Source: Megaleporinus macrocephalus
Taxonomy: Eukaryota; Chordata; Actinopteri; Characiformes; Anostomidae
Assembly: GCA_021613375.1 (NCBI GenBank)
Contig: CM038704.1
Location: 35,295,488 to 35,359,487 of the forward strand
Direction of reading: 5' to 3'
DNA: 64,000 bases
Part shown: positions 53,256 through 64,000 of the stretch, one piece after another
Numbering within the stretch: the stretch's first letter is position 1
How the letters are laid out: each line of letters begins with the position of its first letter
Notes under the pieces: generated by a model
The model's database searches: none
What the model was told of the DNA's origin: nothing
What the model saw: only the letters and a program-made list of their open reading frames with translations
Made by a program: the position numbers and the translations under genes

Positions 53256-55018
53256 GTAAGAATCTTTCTCTGTTCAGTGAATATTGAATTGAGTTGCAGA
53301 TTATTTCTACAATCAAATATGGCAATTATTTATTGTCTCTATACGTACTTATAAGATCATATTAAATAATTGTGAAATTTTCTGCAGCTGTTTTAAGCAG
53401 ATAAGCTGTTAAAAATGTTAAAAACATAGATATCAAGTCTAAAATCTGAGCAGGAAAGAGTAAATAGTGAGTCTACTCAGCTGGCAGGTTCTCAGCTGAG
53501 CATTAAAATGTAATTACATCATACACCACACCATATATTATTGTACCCTTAAATAAACACACCACTACAGATATGCTTATTATTAATATGTTTTGAAAAC
53601 TTAAAAACCCAAGTGTTTTGCTGAGCAAAGAAAATTAGCATATTTCCTAAAAAAATGTGATATCACCTTGCGCACTGTATCACAATATATTGATTTATCT
53701 TAATGAAGAACTTAAGAGTCAAACCAAGTATTAGATGATAACTGCAAATAATACTGGGTTGCCACAAGAAAAAGCTTGGAAAATGAGCACAGACTTATTG
53801 TAGCATTACAGCCATTTTTATGCATATCATGGTTGACTTTGGCATGAGGAGCCTGTGATGAGGTCAACCTAACCTATCACCAGCCTTCTAAAGACATCTG
53901 CCCAAAGACACTTCCTTTAGAAAGCATAAAAACACCAATTATGAACCTGAAACAGGTACTTACCTGTATGTTTTGGGAGAGGCAGCGCGAGGGCCACCCA
54001 GCTTTTATAGTATTCACAGGAGAGTATTCACTGGGGGAAATCGCTGGTGCAGGGGAGATCCAGTATACATGTAAAAAGAAAAAAACATTTATTATTGCAT
54101 TTTATTATGTAAATAAAATACTGTACTTACCTGTATCATTAACAACATGCTATTAAATATCCCATTATGTGTAGACATGATTTCTGTTTTAGCTTTAGTT
54201 TAGATCTACTCCAGGCTGTGCATCAATCCCTTTTGAGTGTAAGCTGAGAGGGTATAAAAAGGGTGTAGACAGAAGACAAGTGGCTGAATGGGTTTGAGAA
54301 CAGCATTGGGTTGTCAGAGTGATTACAACTCAAGGGACTTGATTGGGTTTGGCAAATCTAACTGGTGGTAGTTTTTGTTGACCTGTGCAAGCAATAAAGT
54401 TGCATGAATTGAGAACGCCCTTGCAGACGTGCATACATGCTTTATTCCTGCTTCCCTGCTATCTACAAGGAACCTAAAATGTGAACACTAATTCACATTC
54501 GTCACCAAAGACAGAGTTTTATCCAAATTCCGCCAGAAATGTACATTGTGCAATCTAAACTTAGGTGGAACCACCACAAAAATAATACCTGCTCTGTGGT
54601 GGTCCTGTGGGGCATCCTTGAAGAATGCAAACAAAGTATACAGAGAAACTAATGGACTACAGTCTGTATTTTTAGAACTACAAAGTGCTCCTATACGGTA
54701 AATAGAGCTGAAAAATGTACATTGAGTGTGGATACAAGGAGGTAGACCTAATGGAGTGGCCGGTGTGTGTAGTATAAGAACCTCATTTTCTATGTACACC
54801 ACTGGTCAAAAAGTAAAAGCTGTGCCATTTTTGATGAATGACATAGAGCGTCTTTGCATTTATCCGTACTTATGTTCTAAAAAATATACTGCACAAGCTG
54901 GATTGTTGATGTTGCTCTAGTGTTTAATCACCGTTAGGACCACACATTGCCTCAAGTAACTTACTGCTTTGTTTTATCTCCTCTAACTGTCTTCTCTTTT
55001 TCTCTGAAGGACAGAAAA
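53256..55018. other. Presumed GPCR intron, with a dispersed repeat
   Basis: A block at 53600-53790 (AAGTGTTTTGCTGAGCA and ATAATACTGGGTTGCCAC) is repeated at 58260-58430 in a different order. A dispersed fish repeat lies at 54530-54800. No coding exon is recognised. Confidence 0.45.
54530..54800. repeat. Dispersed fish repeat, copy 2 (copy 1 at 2880-3265)
   Basis: ATACCTGCTCTGTGGTGGTC, GGACTACAGTCTGTA and ACAAAGTGCTCCTATACGGT are blocks of the same family as 2880-3265. The minus-strand open frame here is incidental. Confidence 0.65.
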
Positions 55019-55897
55019 ATGAACAGCACCCTCACAAACTCAACAATTTACTCAAATGGTTGGCAGTTTTCAGTCTCACCCATCTTCATTATATCCCTCC
55101 ACGTTGTCAATTTCTTCCTGGGTTTTCCGCTGAATGTCTACATCATCATCCTTTACTTCCCCAAACATGGTGTAATGGACGGCTCTGATGTTTTCAGTTG
55201 GAACCAGGCTGTTGTTGAGATGTTTTTTGTGCTTTTGGGGCCTTTTCAATGTCTGTGTAGCCTAAAATTGTGCTTTTTGGAAGCCTTGGGTTTTCTTTTC
55301 GGCACCAGCTTCTCCTCTCGCTGTCTGTTCCAAAGCTGTGTGTGTCTGGAGCGCTACCTGGCCGTGATCCACCCCATAACCTTCCTGAGGTACAAACAAC
55401 TCCGTTATCGGGTCGCATGCTCCATTATGACCTGGATGTGTGCGCTAACAAATGGTGTTGTCTGCTTATGTACATTTCCTTACATGCCCTATCACGTTTT
55501 CTCAGTGCTGTACCTCCTCGTTTTTACTGTGGAGGTCTTCTGTTGTGTGTCAATCCTGAGAAAGCTGAAGCATCCAGGACCACGGGGCAGAGAGAGTGAA
55601 GCCAAAAAGAAAGCATTTTGATTAGTGTCTGTTAACCTGCTGTTGTTTTTGATACAAACTATCCCCACTGCTGTTGTATTCAGCCATTATAATATGTTGT
55701 CTCTGTATGACTTCACCATGGCTGTAGTGATCTTTCTGTCTGTCAACACTGCTACCGGGTTTTTACAGCCAGTCTTTGTGCTCCATAAAGCTGGTATACT
55801 ATCAGGTGTTTGGTCTCTAATGAAGGGAACATCCATCCTCTCCTGTTATTTAAAGTCTGCTACAAGAAAATCTTCACTGGTCTCTAAAGGTTTATGA
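55019..55897 (+). pseudogene. Rhodopsin-like (class A) GPCR, one in-frame TGA
   Basis: One frame from ATG 55019 to TGA 55897 spans 293 codons. It is interrupted only by TGA at codon 201 (55619-55621). The short N-terminus has two N-glycosylation sites (Asn2, Asn7). TM1 is about 22-46 with a G-x-P-x-N motif (GFPLN). The TM3 end is ERY at 111-113, followed by LAVIHP. TM4 and TM5 are recognisable up to about 180. The stop falls after the basic KKKAF at the start of TM6. Downstream, TM6 (VNLLLFLIQTIPTAVV) and a TM7 with LQP replacing NPxxY are open to the end. The set resembles fish P2Y-related orphan receptors expressed from a single coding exon. As it stands it encodes a five-TM fragment. The lesion is a single substitution, so an intact allele may exist. 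A poly(A) signal is at about 56176. Confidence 0.75.
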
Positions 55898-58140
55898 ATT
55901 GTGTTATGCTGATCTAATCTCAACATCATGTTGGGCTAACTAGGATTTTCTCTGTTTTATTTTATATTATGAACTTTACTGTAAACATGGATCAGCAGAT
56001 TTGAAATTAAAACCTAGACATGCAATCATTTTGTTTGTTCATAGTGATGGATTTGCCAGTGGAACTAAAGAGAAACAGTTTTACTCTTAGGGCTGTTCTA
56101 TATCTTTACCATTTCCATCTTAGTGTGAAAAATCAGTGTGAAAACTTATTGGGCTGCATCAAAATATACAGACGTAATAAAGAAATAATATAGATAATAA
56201 GTTAGCTCCTGCTGGTGTGGATTTGTTCCTTTTTTGGCGACACATGCAAAAACTGCAATTTAAGTGTTTTTAGCGCCCCCTTTGGAGAATCTTCCGCCTG
56301 CTTAATGTGACTAAGATTCGCAGTGAGTGAGTGAGTGACACACCAATTTCCTGACGTGCCTTGATCTATAAAAATTATACATATTTAAAAGTTTAGTGTA
56401 ATTGCTTTCTTTCACGTGCATCCTATTTTTTAAAGATGTGTGTATAATTTTAATATGAAACTAATTTCTTATTCTAAGTTTTGGATGATAAACAGAGCTG
56501 TAAGTGATTTTATGATAATTGAGAAATATGTACATCACTGAGAATGAACTGATGAAGCAATGTATAATTCCTTATATGTGTAAAACCCATAACCAAATCA
56601 AGTTAATACTCTGGAGACATCAAATTAATAACACATTTGTGTGTTTTACCAGGTCATAACTTTATGTTGTTTCTGAAATAGTGTAAAGCTTGAATAAAGT
56701 TTTGGTGTCTAGTTTATAGCATTTCAAACTATACTGTATGAGCACCGCAGCACATTCAAAGCCACCTTAGATGCACAAATAAATTCAATCTCTAAACAAA
56801 ATTCCAATGAACCTTTCACTGACTGAGCTGTCCTCTATCATCACTCACTCGTCCAGAAAGCCCAACAAGATTCATTACAAACCAAACATGTTTATTATTA
56901 TTAATAAAACAGTTTATATGACGTAAATATATAAAAGCACCACAACCTCATGCTAAAGCTTTTTTGATTGTTGCCATGGCAGCATTTACAGCCCTATAAC
57001 AAAGAGAAGCTGCGTTTTCCAGCTTTTTTGGATTTATTCAGTTGTGAATCTGATTGCTGATGATTACTGAAACAGTTTTGATATTTGCTGTCGAGTCTCC
57101 AGCCCATATACACAAACTGAACATAATGGCGCATGCAAGGGGGAGAATCAGACCTCCATCTGCTCTATTTGTGTTGATACCTTAAAGAAGACAAGGCTTT
57201 TATCCACGTTACTGATGAATGAATGAATTTATAGTTATATTATACCTCAACATACTCTGCCATATTGTGCCACTGCCTTCACTTTTATCAGGTGATAGGT
57301 ATGTAGCAAAGCACCTATTAAAAACAGGGTCACTGAGGCAAAGTTACAATACAATACAATAAAAAAATGACCCTGACTACACTACTATGACTACATCCAC
57401 AGAATTACATCTATAATAAACCTCCCACCAAATGCAGTAGGGACAACAGAAAGGCTACACAGGTTTGATTAATATACAAAAACGATTAAAGACATTCTGA
57501 GAACAAATATCATAAATTTAGTTTAACAATTCAGAATGTGATAGTTTTAATCTTTAATATTCTAGGATTGAAAGGCAAGTTTAATAAAAACCTTAGAAAA
57601 CCTGACCAGCAAGAGGACAGGAGCACAAGCACAAGCAGATAAGTGCAAATAGCATTACAAAGATCAAACACACTACAAAAACAACCCAAACATGGAACAC
57701 CACAACTTTCACCCCTTGCACACCAACCACCACCAAGAACCCTAGGTTTAGAGAGAGAGAGGCTAAAGATGCCACCAAGTGGTTATTACCTTTAAAACAA
57801 GGGAAAGGAAACATGGCTGAGCGCCAAAAATATACCTCTAGATATACCTCTCTGATCATACATCACCTATCAGGACTTTGAGAACCAGCCAGTCATTAAC
57901 GACCTGCAACACATACAAACTATACAAATGTGTATAGACATTCAAAACAACAACCAAATCCACATTTAAAAGAGACCAGTACTGAGTCAATGACACCACT
58001 GTACAAAAGTCTGAGGCACCTAAGTTGATTGTTTAAAAGCCTTTGTCTTTGTCTTTATCTTATTATTAACAGTAAGAACACCAGATATCACTAGAACAGA
58101 TGTAAATTAGTATAAATACAATAAAAAGTAGCACTATTGT
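55898..58140. other. 3' flank of the GPCR, no other gene recognised
   Basis: AATAAA motifs lie near 56176 and 56694. The minus-strand frame at 57593-57859 is Val/Leu-rich and carries no recognised domain. Confidence 0.4.
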
Positions 58141-58149
58141 GAAAGACAT

Positions 58150-58520
58150 AGATAATACATTGTGCTCCAGTTTGAAGAACAAAATTTAATTCTAGATTTC
58201 TCCTGGATGACCCAGAATGTATTCAGTTCCTTCAGTATCAATCTTGATTTAGCTTAATGAAGTACTGAGGAGTCAAAGCAGGTATTAAATGAGAATTGCA
58301 TATAATACTGTGTTGCCACAAGCTTGGAAAGGGTTAAAGAAACACAAATATGTGACATATGTAAAAGCAATACTTTCTCTTTTAATACTATTTGAATATT
58401 TAAAAATGAAAGTGTTTTGCTGAGCAACTAAACGTTTTTAATTTGGAAAAATATATTTTAAACTGTAGATTTCCAACATATCTATAAAATCTGTGAAATA
58501 ATACATTTTATATGCAATGT
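58150..58520. repeat. Block homologous to the GPCR upstream region
   Basis: GAGGAGTCAAAGCAGGTATT...ATAATACTGTGTTGCCAC (58260-58320) and AAGTGTTTTGCTGAGCA (58408) match 53710-53765 and 53610-53630. The order of the two pieces is swapped relative to 53.6 kb. Confidence 0.6.
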
Positions 58521-59007
58521 TTACCTGCACACCATGTTTATGAACTGGATTCATAGTACATATCAGTTTCTGAGTTTTTTTGACTAAAGAATTTCTAAAA
58601 TGGGACTAAACATCCTCCTGAATAAGAATAAAAAACAGTGATGCATTCTGTAGCATTTACATCCGCGTGCAGTAATTTAGCATCTCTGTGTAAATGTTGT
58701 CTCATGTTGCTTCAAAAGGATAATAAATAGCAACATGTGATGCAACTGTCTAAGCACTCACCCCAACATCAAGAGGTTGTGAGCCATTCATAACCCAAGA
58801 GGAACAAATTACTACTTATTATCTTTTTGCGTCAAAACTAAGAATCATTTTAATTTAAAAGTTAATGTTTTGGATACGATAAGTAGTTTTTGATGTGTGT
58901 TTTCTCAATCGTTCAATCTCCAAATGAAAATCATTATTTTTAAAACTTTGTGTGAAACAGCTCACATGTTCACGCGTCTGTATGAGTTCAGACTTTAGTT
59001 GTATAAG

Positions 59008-59156
59008 ATTTGCATTAGTGGCAAAGGTGTGTAGTCACTGATTTGACAGGACAACAATAACATGATCTATATCAAGGTAATTACAACACAAACACACACC
59101 TGCAGCTGAGAGAGAGGACTAGAAAGTCTTGGACAGTCGAAAGTCCTGCTGAATCT
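59008..59156 (+). promoter_or_regulatory. Second octamer and possible 5' non-coding exon
   Basis: ATTTGCAT (59008-59015), then GCAAAGGTGTG...GATTTGACAGGAC and a donor TCT/GTAAGAATCTCC at 59157. It aligns with the 53.1-kb block. No GPCR-like coding exon follows before the end of the window, so it would be an orphan leader of a lost or interrupted duplicate. Confidence 0.3.
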
Positions 59157-60104
59157 GTAAGAATCTCCTTTCTCTTTTCAGTCTGATTTTCAATTAATAT
59201 GTTGTAGATTACTGGCACAGTCAAACAGCAACTGATTACTGATTACTGTGAACTATAATTTTCAGACTATTTATTCATGTATAGCCTATGATGTCAGATT
59301 TGGATATGTATACTGTGAATTGTGTGGTCTGTCAGTGGAGATTTAAAGATTCATTTCTAATGCATATAGTCTATTGTGTTATTGACAGACTCATGTAACT
59401 GAATAAATAAGCTTGGTTTAAAGTGAAAGCTGAAAAAGCTGGTAAAGTTGAAAGACATAAAATTGTTGTGTTAAAATAAAGTAAGAGAGGCTGTGCCTTA
59501 CTGCTGCTGTGTCTGGAAGATGCTATTACAAAAATATAAGTAAATCTTATTCCCTATATAGTTCAGCACCTAAATTAATGCAGCACAATTTTTTGTATAC
59601 AGGCTATGTAGTGTACATAGTATGTACACAACACATTACAACAGTTACTAAAAGAGGGTGCAACACATCAATAGAATTTTTACTTATTTACAGAAATTAT
59701 ATTTCTTTCTATAATCAATAACACAGATCAACCATTCATAGAGATACCACGTGTGTCTTGGTCCGTTTGTATTCCAAATATGTTCAGAAAAACAAGTATC
59801 ACCACAAATATCCACTATTTTTATCATGTACATTCTCTAGGTTAGTAGGTTAGTCACGACCTGAGGTGGAAAAAGGCACAGGCTCTAGGCTTATGCCATA
59901 AAATTGTGTCACCAAAACCATGCGATAAAAAGGTTTTCAACAACACATTTTGTTGGTAGTCAACAATGAACAAGTCGTACACCCAATAATGTTTGTGTAG
60001 GGTAGGCTACTGCTGCCAAGCAGCTGTCTTTTCGTTGTTAAAAAAATTGGTTTAACCATATACTCTCTATGGTTTTAACATTTCCAGCTTGTCAGAGATA
60101 AATT
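59157..60104. other. No gene recognised
   Basis: AT-rich, with no domain in the short open frame at 59509-59721. Confidence 0.4.
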
Positions 60105-60190
60105 AACGTTTTTTTTTCCTGTAATCTTTCGGAGTGCTGGGACTCAATTTAAATCTAAACTAGGGCTAGCTAAGCCCCTGGTCTGCAGTT
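60105..60190. repeat. Dispersed repeat, copy 2 (copy 1 at 2255-2345)
   Basis: TAATCTTTCGGAGTGCTGG followed by AAACTAGGGCTAGCTAAGCC matches the block beside the Kolobok-like element. Confidence 0.6.
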
Positions 60191-60216
60191 TGGGACATAG
60201 CCAGAGAGTAATGTAA

Positions 60217-60818
60217 AGGTGCGTCCAAAATCGCGTACTTGATCAGTACGTACTTAGTTAGAGCTAGTGTGCACTGCCTGTCTGTTAAAGCAGTACGCTC
60301 TTTCAGTATACACGCAACCTCGAACGCACTACGTTCGCCATCTTACCAATGTCCTGTGATGTAAGACATCAGACCATCACGGTAAAGGTCCCGCTATTCA
60401 TTTAATAGCCCCGTTTACTGACAGATTTAGAGACTTGTTTGTGACCCTGTTCTGCGAGTTTGTCTAAATATGTACTCACACGGTGCCTAACTGTAGCTCG
60501 GAGAAGATGAAACAGGAGGAATTTAATCATTGTTTATCTCAGAAGCAGCGCTATCTCCTGTAGCGGCAGTTTACCAGCCGTAGCTACGTACACACAGCCG
60601 GTGTACCGCGTTTCACGCACTTTTTCCTTCGCTTTGAATTCCTCCACGGCTCCGATGGAATCCTGTGATAGGACAGTGTGCTGGGGCTGCATATTTAAAA
60701 ATGTTTGCCGGTGCAGTTGGTCCTCCGGGGACTTTTCCGTATTTGGACACCCTAGTCACTCTCGCGCACTGCTTTTGCATACTGTTCAGTATGGAGGTAC
60801 GTGATTTCAGACACACCC
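60217..60818. mobile_element. PIF/Harbinger-type MITE, 602 bp, TAA target duplication
   Basis: The left end AGGTGCGTCCAAAATCGCG and the right end, read on the minus strand, GGGTGTGTCTGAAATCACG form imperfect inverted repeats. TAA lies at both flanks (60214-60216 and 60819-60821), fitting the 3-bp TWA duplication of PIF/Harbinger. The interior is CpG-rich compared with its surroundings. Open frames inside have no transposase similarity, so it is non-autonomous. Confidence 0.7.
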
Positions 60819-60859
60819 TAATTTTACGTTTCAGAGGGCTTTCTGACAAAAGTTAATAT

Positions 60860-61281
60860 AGACGTTAAGCTAACCCAACCCCTCCTCGTCTGTTACCATA
60901 GCAACACATTATACTAAAGCCGTTTTATTGCAGTATATACTGCTCTTATCACTGACCTCGCGTTTAAAGCTGGCGCAAGCTACACCATGCTCCAGCGAGG
61001 CGAGATCTAGCGAGGCAAGAGTTAGTGAATCTGCCGACAGCAGGATAATTCTGAACAGGCATCTCAACACAAGCCTTAACAAAGTTAAAGACCACCTAAC
61101 AAACAAAGTCTGTTGCTAACAACAAACACAACGTGTGAATTGCGACGGCGGCCAAAACACGCTTTTATAATAAAGTGATTTTAAACAGTTTCCGCTTTTT
61201 CTGTGGTTTAATTTTTGGGTGGGACAAATCTACCTATTTCTGATATTGAGTGGGGCACATCCCCCCATCCCCCCCGGTTCC
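60860..61281. repeat. Dispersed repeat end, no gene
   Basis: TTTTTGGGTGGGACAAATC...GGGGCACATCCCCCCATCCC and GGTTCCTACGCCAATGC (about 61217-61292) are typical of a fish DNA-repeat terminus. The sequence before it (60960-61140) has internal GCGAGGC(G/A)AGA duplications. Confidence 0.4.
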
Positions 61282-61549
61282 TACGCCAATGCAAAGCTCA
61301 ACTTCAAGGCCAAGGAGGTGCAGCAGCAGAGAAAGGCATACGACTCAGTAAAACAAGCGCTATGCACTGAGGGAATTCAAATTGGGCTGTTGTTTCCAGC
61401 AAAGCTTTGCATTACCTATAACACAGCCCAAAGGATAACGTTTCTTACGGAAAAAGGCAACTACCAAGGTCCTTAGTGTTCCTTATTCCTTTATGGACGG
61501 CGTAAGAAAGTCAGCAGAAGATGGCACAGTGGTTTTGTGTCCTGTGTAA

Positions 61550-61581
61550 CGCAATCTCATAAGTAATATTATGAGATTGCG
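61550..61581. repeat. Perfect inverted repeat, 13-bp arms
   Basis: CGCAATCTCATAA pairs with TTATGAGATTGCG around a 6-nt loop, in the L1 inter-ORF region. Confidence 0.92.
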
Positions 61582-61692
61582 AAGACTGAAGAAACATAGA
61601 TCGCCCGTATGTGAAACCCTCATTTATTTGTATGCCATGGAATTTCAACAGAGCCTTAATAAGATGTCTAATATGACGGGTTTGGTTGGATA

Positions 61693-61721
61693 ATCCAATC
61701 ATCTTTTTCAGATGATTGGAT
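61693..61721. repeat. Perfect inverted repeat, 12-bp arms
   Basis: ATCCAATCATCT pairs with AGATGATTGGAT around the loop TTTTC, about 110 bp after the previous hairpin. Confidence 0.92.
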
Positions 61722-64000
61722 AACATTAGGGAAGTCTGAGTTGAAGTAGGATGAAGGCAGTCAGGATGGTGTTAGCATGTTTTATGTTGGTACTTTTTTT
61801 TTAAATTGTCATTTACTTTATGTTAGTGCCTTATATTGCAGTGGCACTCTTACGTTGTCTTACGTTGCAGTGCTTATTCAGGCTATTCAATTTATACTCA
61901 AGCTGTATCAAGTTTATATTTGCAAATGGTGTTATTACTGCAAGATGCCTAAAGGGTTTAATTGTTTAATGGTGTTTAATGACTTGTGTAAAATAACATT
62001 GTGGAATGCTAGAGGCCTAGGCACTTTATCTAAACTTAAACGAAGAATGACTAGGCTTAATACTTGGTGTCTAAAGGGTTTTTCTTCAGAAACGCACCTT
62101 GTGTCAAAGGATGTCATTAGACTGTGTAGAAGATGGCATGGCCAAGTTATTACTGCAAATTTTTCCTCCCAAGCTAGAGGAGTGGCTATTCTAATTCACA
62201 AATCTATTTCTTTTCAGATTAACAATACTAAGGAGAACAAGCGTAGTAGGTTTGTCATAGTACAGGGTAATAGGTTTGGACAATGTCTTAATTGTGTTAA
62301 TATTTATGGCAAGTGTAAGATTTTAAGAGGCAGGGTGATTCAAATTGAGCACTAGAAGATGAACAGATAACAGTTCAGAACGCCAGCACAGGCTTGCACT
62401 ATTAAAAGCTCAATGCGAGGAACTAATGGTAAATAAGACTTTAGTTAGTACAAATAGGCTGAAACAGTCTTGCTATGATCAGGGGACGAAAGCTGGTAAA
62501 TTATTAGCTCGGCGAATCAAATCTGTACAAAATGAAAAAGCAATATTTCAAATAAGGAATTCTGCAGGAGTTAATACAACAAATTCCAAAGAAATTAATA
62601 GTACATTTAAAACATATTATGAAAATATTTATACATCAAAGCTCCAAAACAATGCAGATCTCCAAGAAACATTTCTAAATAGGCTTAGTTTCCCCACTCT
62701 TACACGGGAAAATAAGAATTTTTGGATCGGCCTATAGAGTTGACAGGTGTATATAAAAAGTTTTACCAGATTTGGTGCATGTAGATCAAAAGGGATTTAT
62801 TAGAGGTAGAGAGGCTTTTCACAATATAAGAAGAGTACTTAACATATTGCATACAAAATATTGACATATTTGATCTATTAGTTTATATTGAGAAAATCAA
62901 CAGGGCTGCCCCTTATCACCTCTTTTATTTTCATTAATAATTGAACCATTGGCAATGACTATAAGGACAGACATAACATAAATTAAAAAAAAATAAAAAT
63001 GGGTGAATATGAAAATCGCATCCACCTTTATGCAGACAATGTCATGTTTCTGACAAACCTAACTCAATCTCTGTCTTCTGTAGTAAATATTTTGGGTGTG
63101 TTTGGAAGCTTTTCAGGATATAAAGTTAACAGCAATAAGGCAAACATTCTCTATTTGAGAGAGTCCAAGAAAAGCAGTCCACCTTGTTTTCCCACCTTTT
63201 GGAATTTGCCCCAATCGCCACTTACCTAGGAATAAAAATCACACCAAATATAGGTGGAATAGTGTCCAAAAATTATAATCCTATCTTAACATCTATATTA
63301 AGTACACTGGAAAGGTGGCGTAAGCTTTCTATATAAATTGGCCATATTATTATTATTATTAAAATGAATATTTTGCCCTTCTTTATCTCTTTCAGACTAT
63401 ACCTCTAAACCCAGCACCACATATTTGTTTAACAAACTAAAGAAGATTATTTTACAGTTCATCTGGAATAACAGGTGACCAAGACTTCGACTCACTCTGT
63501 TGTATCTATGATAGAGGAGGACTTCAAGTCCCAAACTTTAACTGTTATTATTGAACTGCACAGATAAGGGCAGCTATGTATTGGTTTACAAAGAATTTCT
63601 CAATTTCATGGGTTGTAGAAAAGTCAACTATTTCAGAGTTGCCACTTCATTTGTATATGTACTCAAGACTGTTAGAAAATGTATTGAATGGTTCCCATAA
63701 TCAATTAGTTAGGAATAACATAAAAGTCTGGTATGAGGTTCAGGCATATTTAGAGACTTTATTTAGGATTTATATGATGAAAATAACTTTATACATATTT
63801 TTTTTATTTTTTTTTATAAAAATAGTAATGAATCCTCAAAGAAGAAAAATAGCTTGAAAGAGAGATTTGAAGATAGAAATTGCTGAGGAAGAATGGAAGA
63901 AGGTGTGCCTTGATTCAAAACGTCTCTCTGTAAATTCTAGACTTGAGCTGATACAGTACAAATGGAATATGAGCGTATATTATAACCCTTCTTTGCTGCA

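Larger units (their letters stand above)
61282..64000 (+). mobile_element. L1-clade LINE, runs off the window end
   Basis: The ORF1 C-terminal domain is recognisable at 61300-61476 (QQQRKAYDSVKQAL, GLLFPAKLCITYN). ORF2 starts near 61960 with the endonuclease: LWNARGL, SSETHL, QARGVAILIHKS, NIYGK. It continues through a linker (62426-62737) to RT pieces QQGCPLSPLLFSLIIEPLAM (about 62896-62955) and HLYADNVMF (about 63024), where the catalytic ADD reads ADN. The last bases still match the C-terminal L1 region (LIQYKWNMSVYYNPSLL). Several frameshifts and stops break it. The inter-ORF region holds two perfect inverted repeats. Confidence 0.85.

Noticed and set aside
52903..53325. 140-codon minus-strand frame
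   Set aside because: I recognise no domain. The plus strand here carries the octamer and donor module shared with 59.0 kb, which explains the conservation better. A weak possibility of a lineage-specific gene remains.
54488..54802. 104-codon minus-strand frame
   Set aside because: It lies within a dispersed fish repeat (partner at 2880-3265). The frame is incidental.
55619..55621. TGA in the GPCR as a selenocysteine codon or programmed readthrough
   Set aside because: No selenoprotein family fits and I looked for no SECIS structure. The next codon is TTA, not the CTA favoured for readthrough. A nonsense mutation is simpler.
57593..57859. 88-codon Val/Leu-rich minus-strand membrane-like frame
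   Set aside because: No start context, splice signals or family resemblance. Composition follows a CA-rich plus strand.

Overview
The window reads as teleost fish nuclear DNA. It is AT-rich, intron-bearing and crowded with decayed transposable elements of kinds common in ray-finned fish: CR1/L2-clade and L1-clade LINEs, a tRNA-derived SINE, and hAT, Kolobok and PIF/Harbinger DNA transposons. Spliced vertebrate-type exons sit between them. No bacterial operons, rRNA genes, intact tRNA genes or CRISPR arrays are visible. The species cannot be fixed from the sequence alone.

Three cellular loci can be supported. (1) A polycomb chromobox gene of the cbx4 type lies on the minus strand. Its chromodomain exons 1-3 occur twice, at 26.1-21.2 kb (copy A, broken) and 44.3-40.1 kb (copy B, reading frame and splice sites intact). 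The only recognisable C-terminal exon is at 15.7-15.3 kb. The two 5' halves are part of a direct segmental duplication, about 20.8-27.5 kb against 39.8-44.8 kb. I found no exon 4 and no C-terminal Pc box, so a functional product is uncertain. (2) A complete five-exon trypsin-fold serine protease gene on the plus strand (29.4-36.2 kb) has the exon phases and architecture of granzyme/mast-cell-type proteases. It keeps the catalytic triad but has an altered primary specificity pocket and lacks several canonical disulfides. It lies between the two cbx copies, in the opposite orientation. (3) A single-coding-exon rhodopsin-like GPCR on the plus strand (55.0-55.9 kb) is interrupted by one in-frame TGA just before TM6. 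A possible 5' non-coding exon with an octamer motif lies at 53.1-53.3 kb, and a homologous copy lies at 59.0-59.2 kb.

Layout: 0-0.8 kb decayed EnSpm/CACTA-like transposase; 1.36-2.24 kb Kolobok-like element with TTAA duplications; 2.9-15 kb mostly decayed repeats, a 41-bp minisatellite, doubtful exon relics and a hAT relic; 15.3-15.7 kb cbx4-like last exon; 16.9-18.7 kb L1 with an internal deletion; 20.8-27.5 kb duplicon copy A; 29.4-36.2 kb protease gene with a 1.05-kb hAT element in intron 1; 36.4-37.0 kb 20-bp minisatellite; 37.0-39.5 kb L2; 39.8-45.9 kb duplicon copy B; 46-47.7 kb antisense L2; 47.7-48.4 kb hAT-type repeats; 48.7-52.0 kb L2; 52.4-52.6 kb SINE; 53-59 kb GPCR locus; 60.2-60.8 kb Harbinger MITE; 61.3-64.0 kb L1 running off the window end.

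All exon models come from reading splice signals and protein similarity by eye. Family assignments rest on remembered family signatures, not on database searches.
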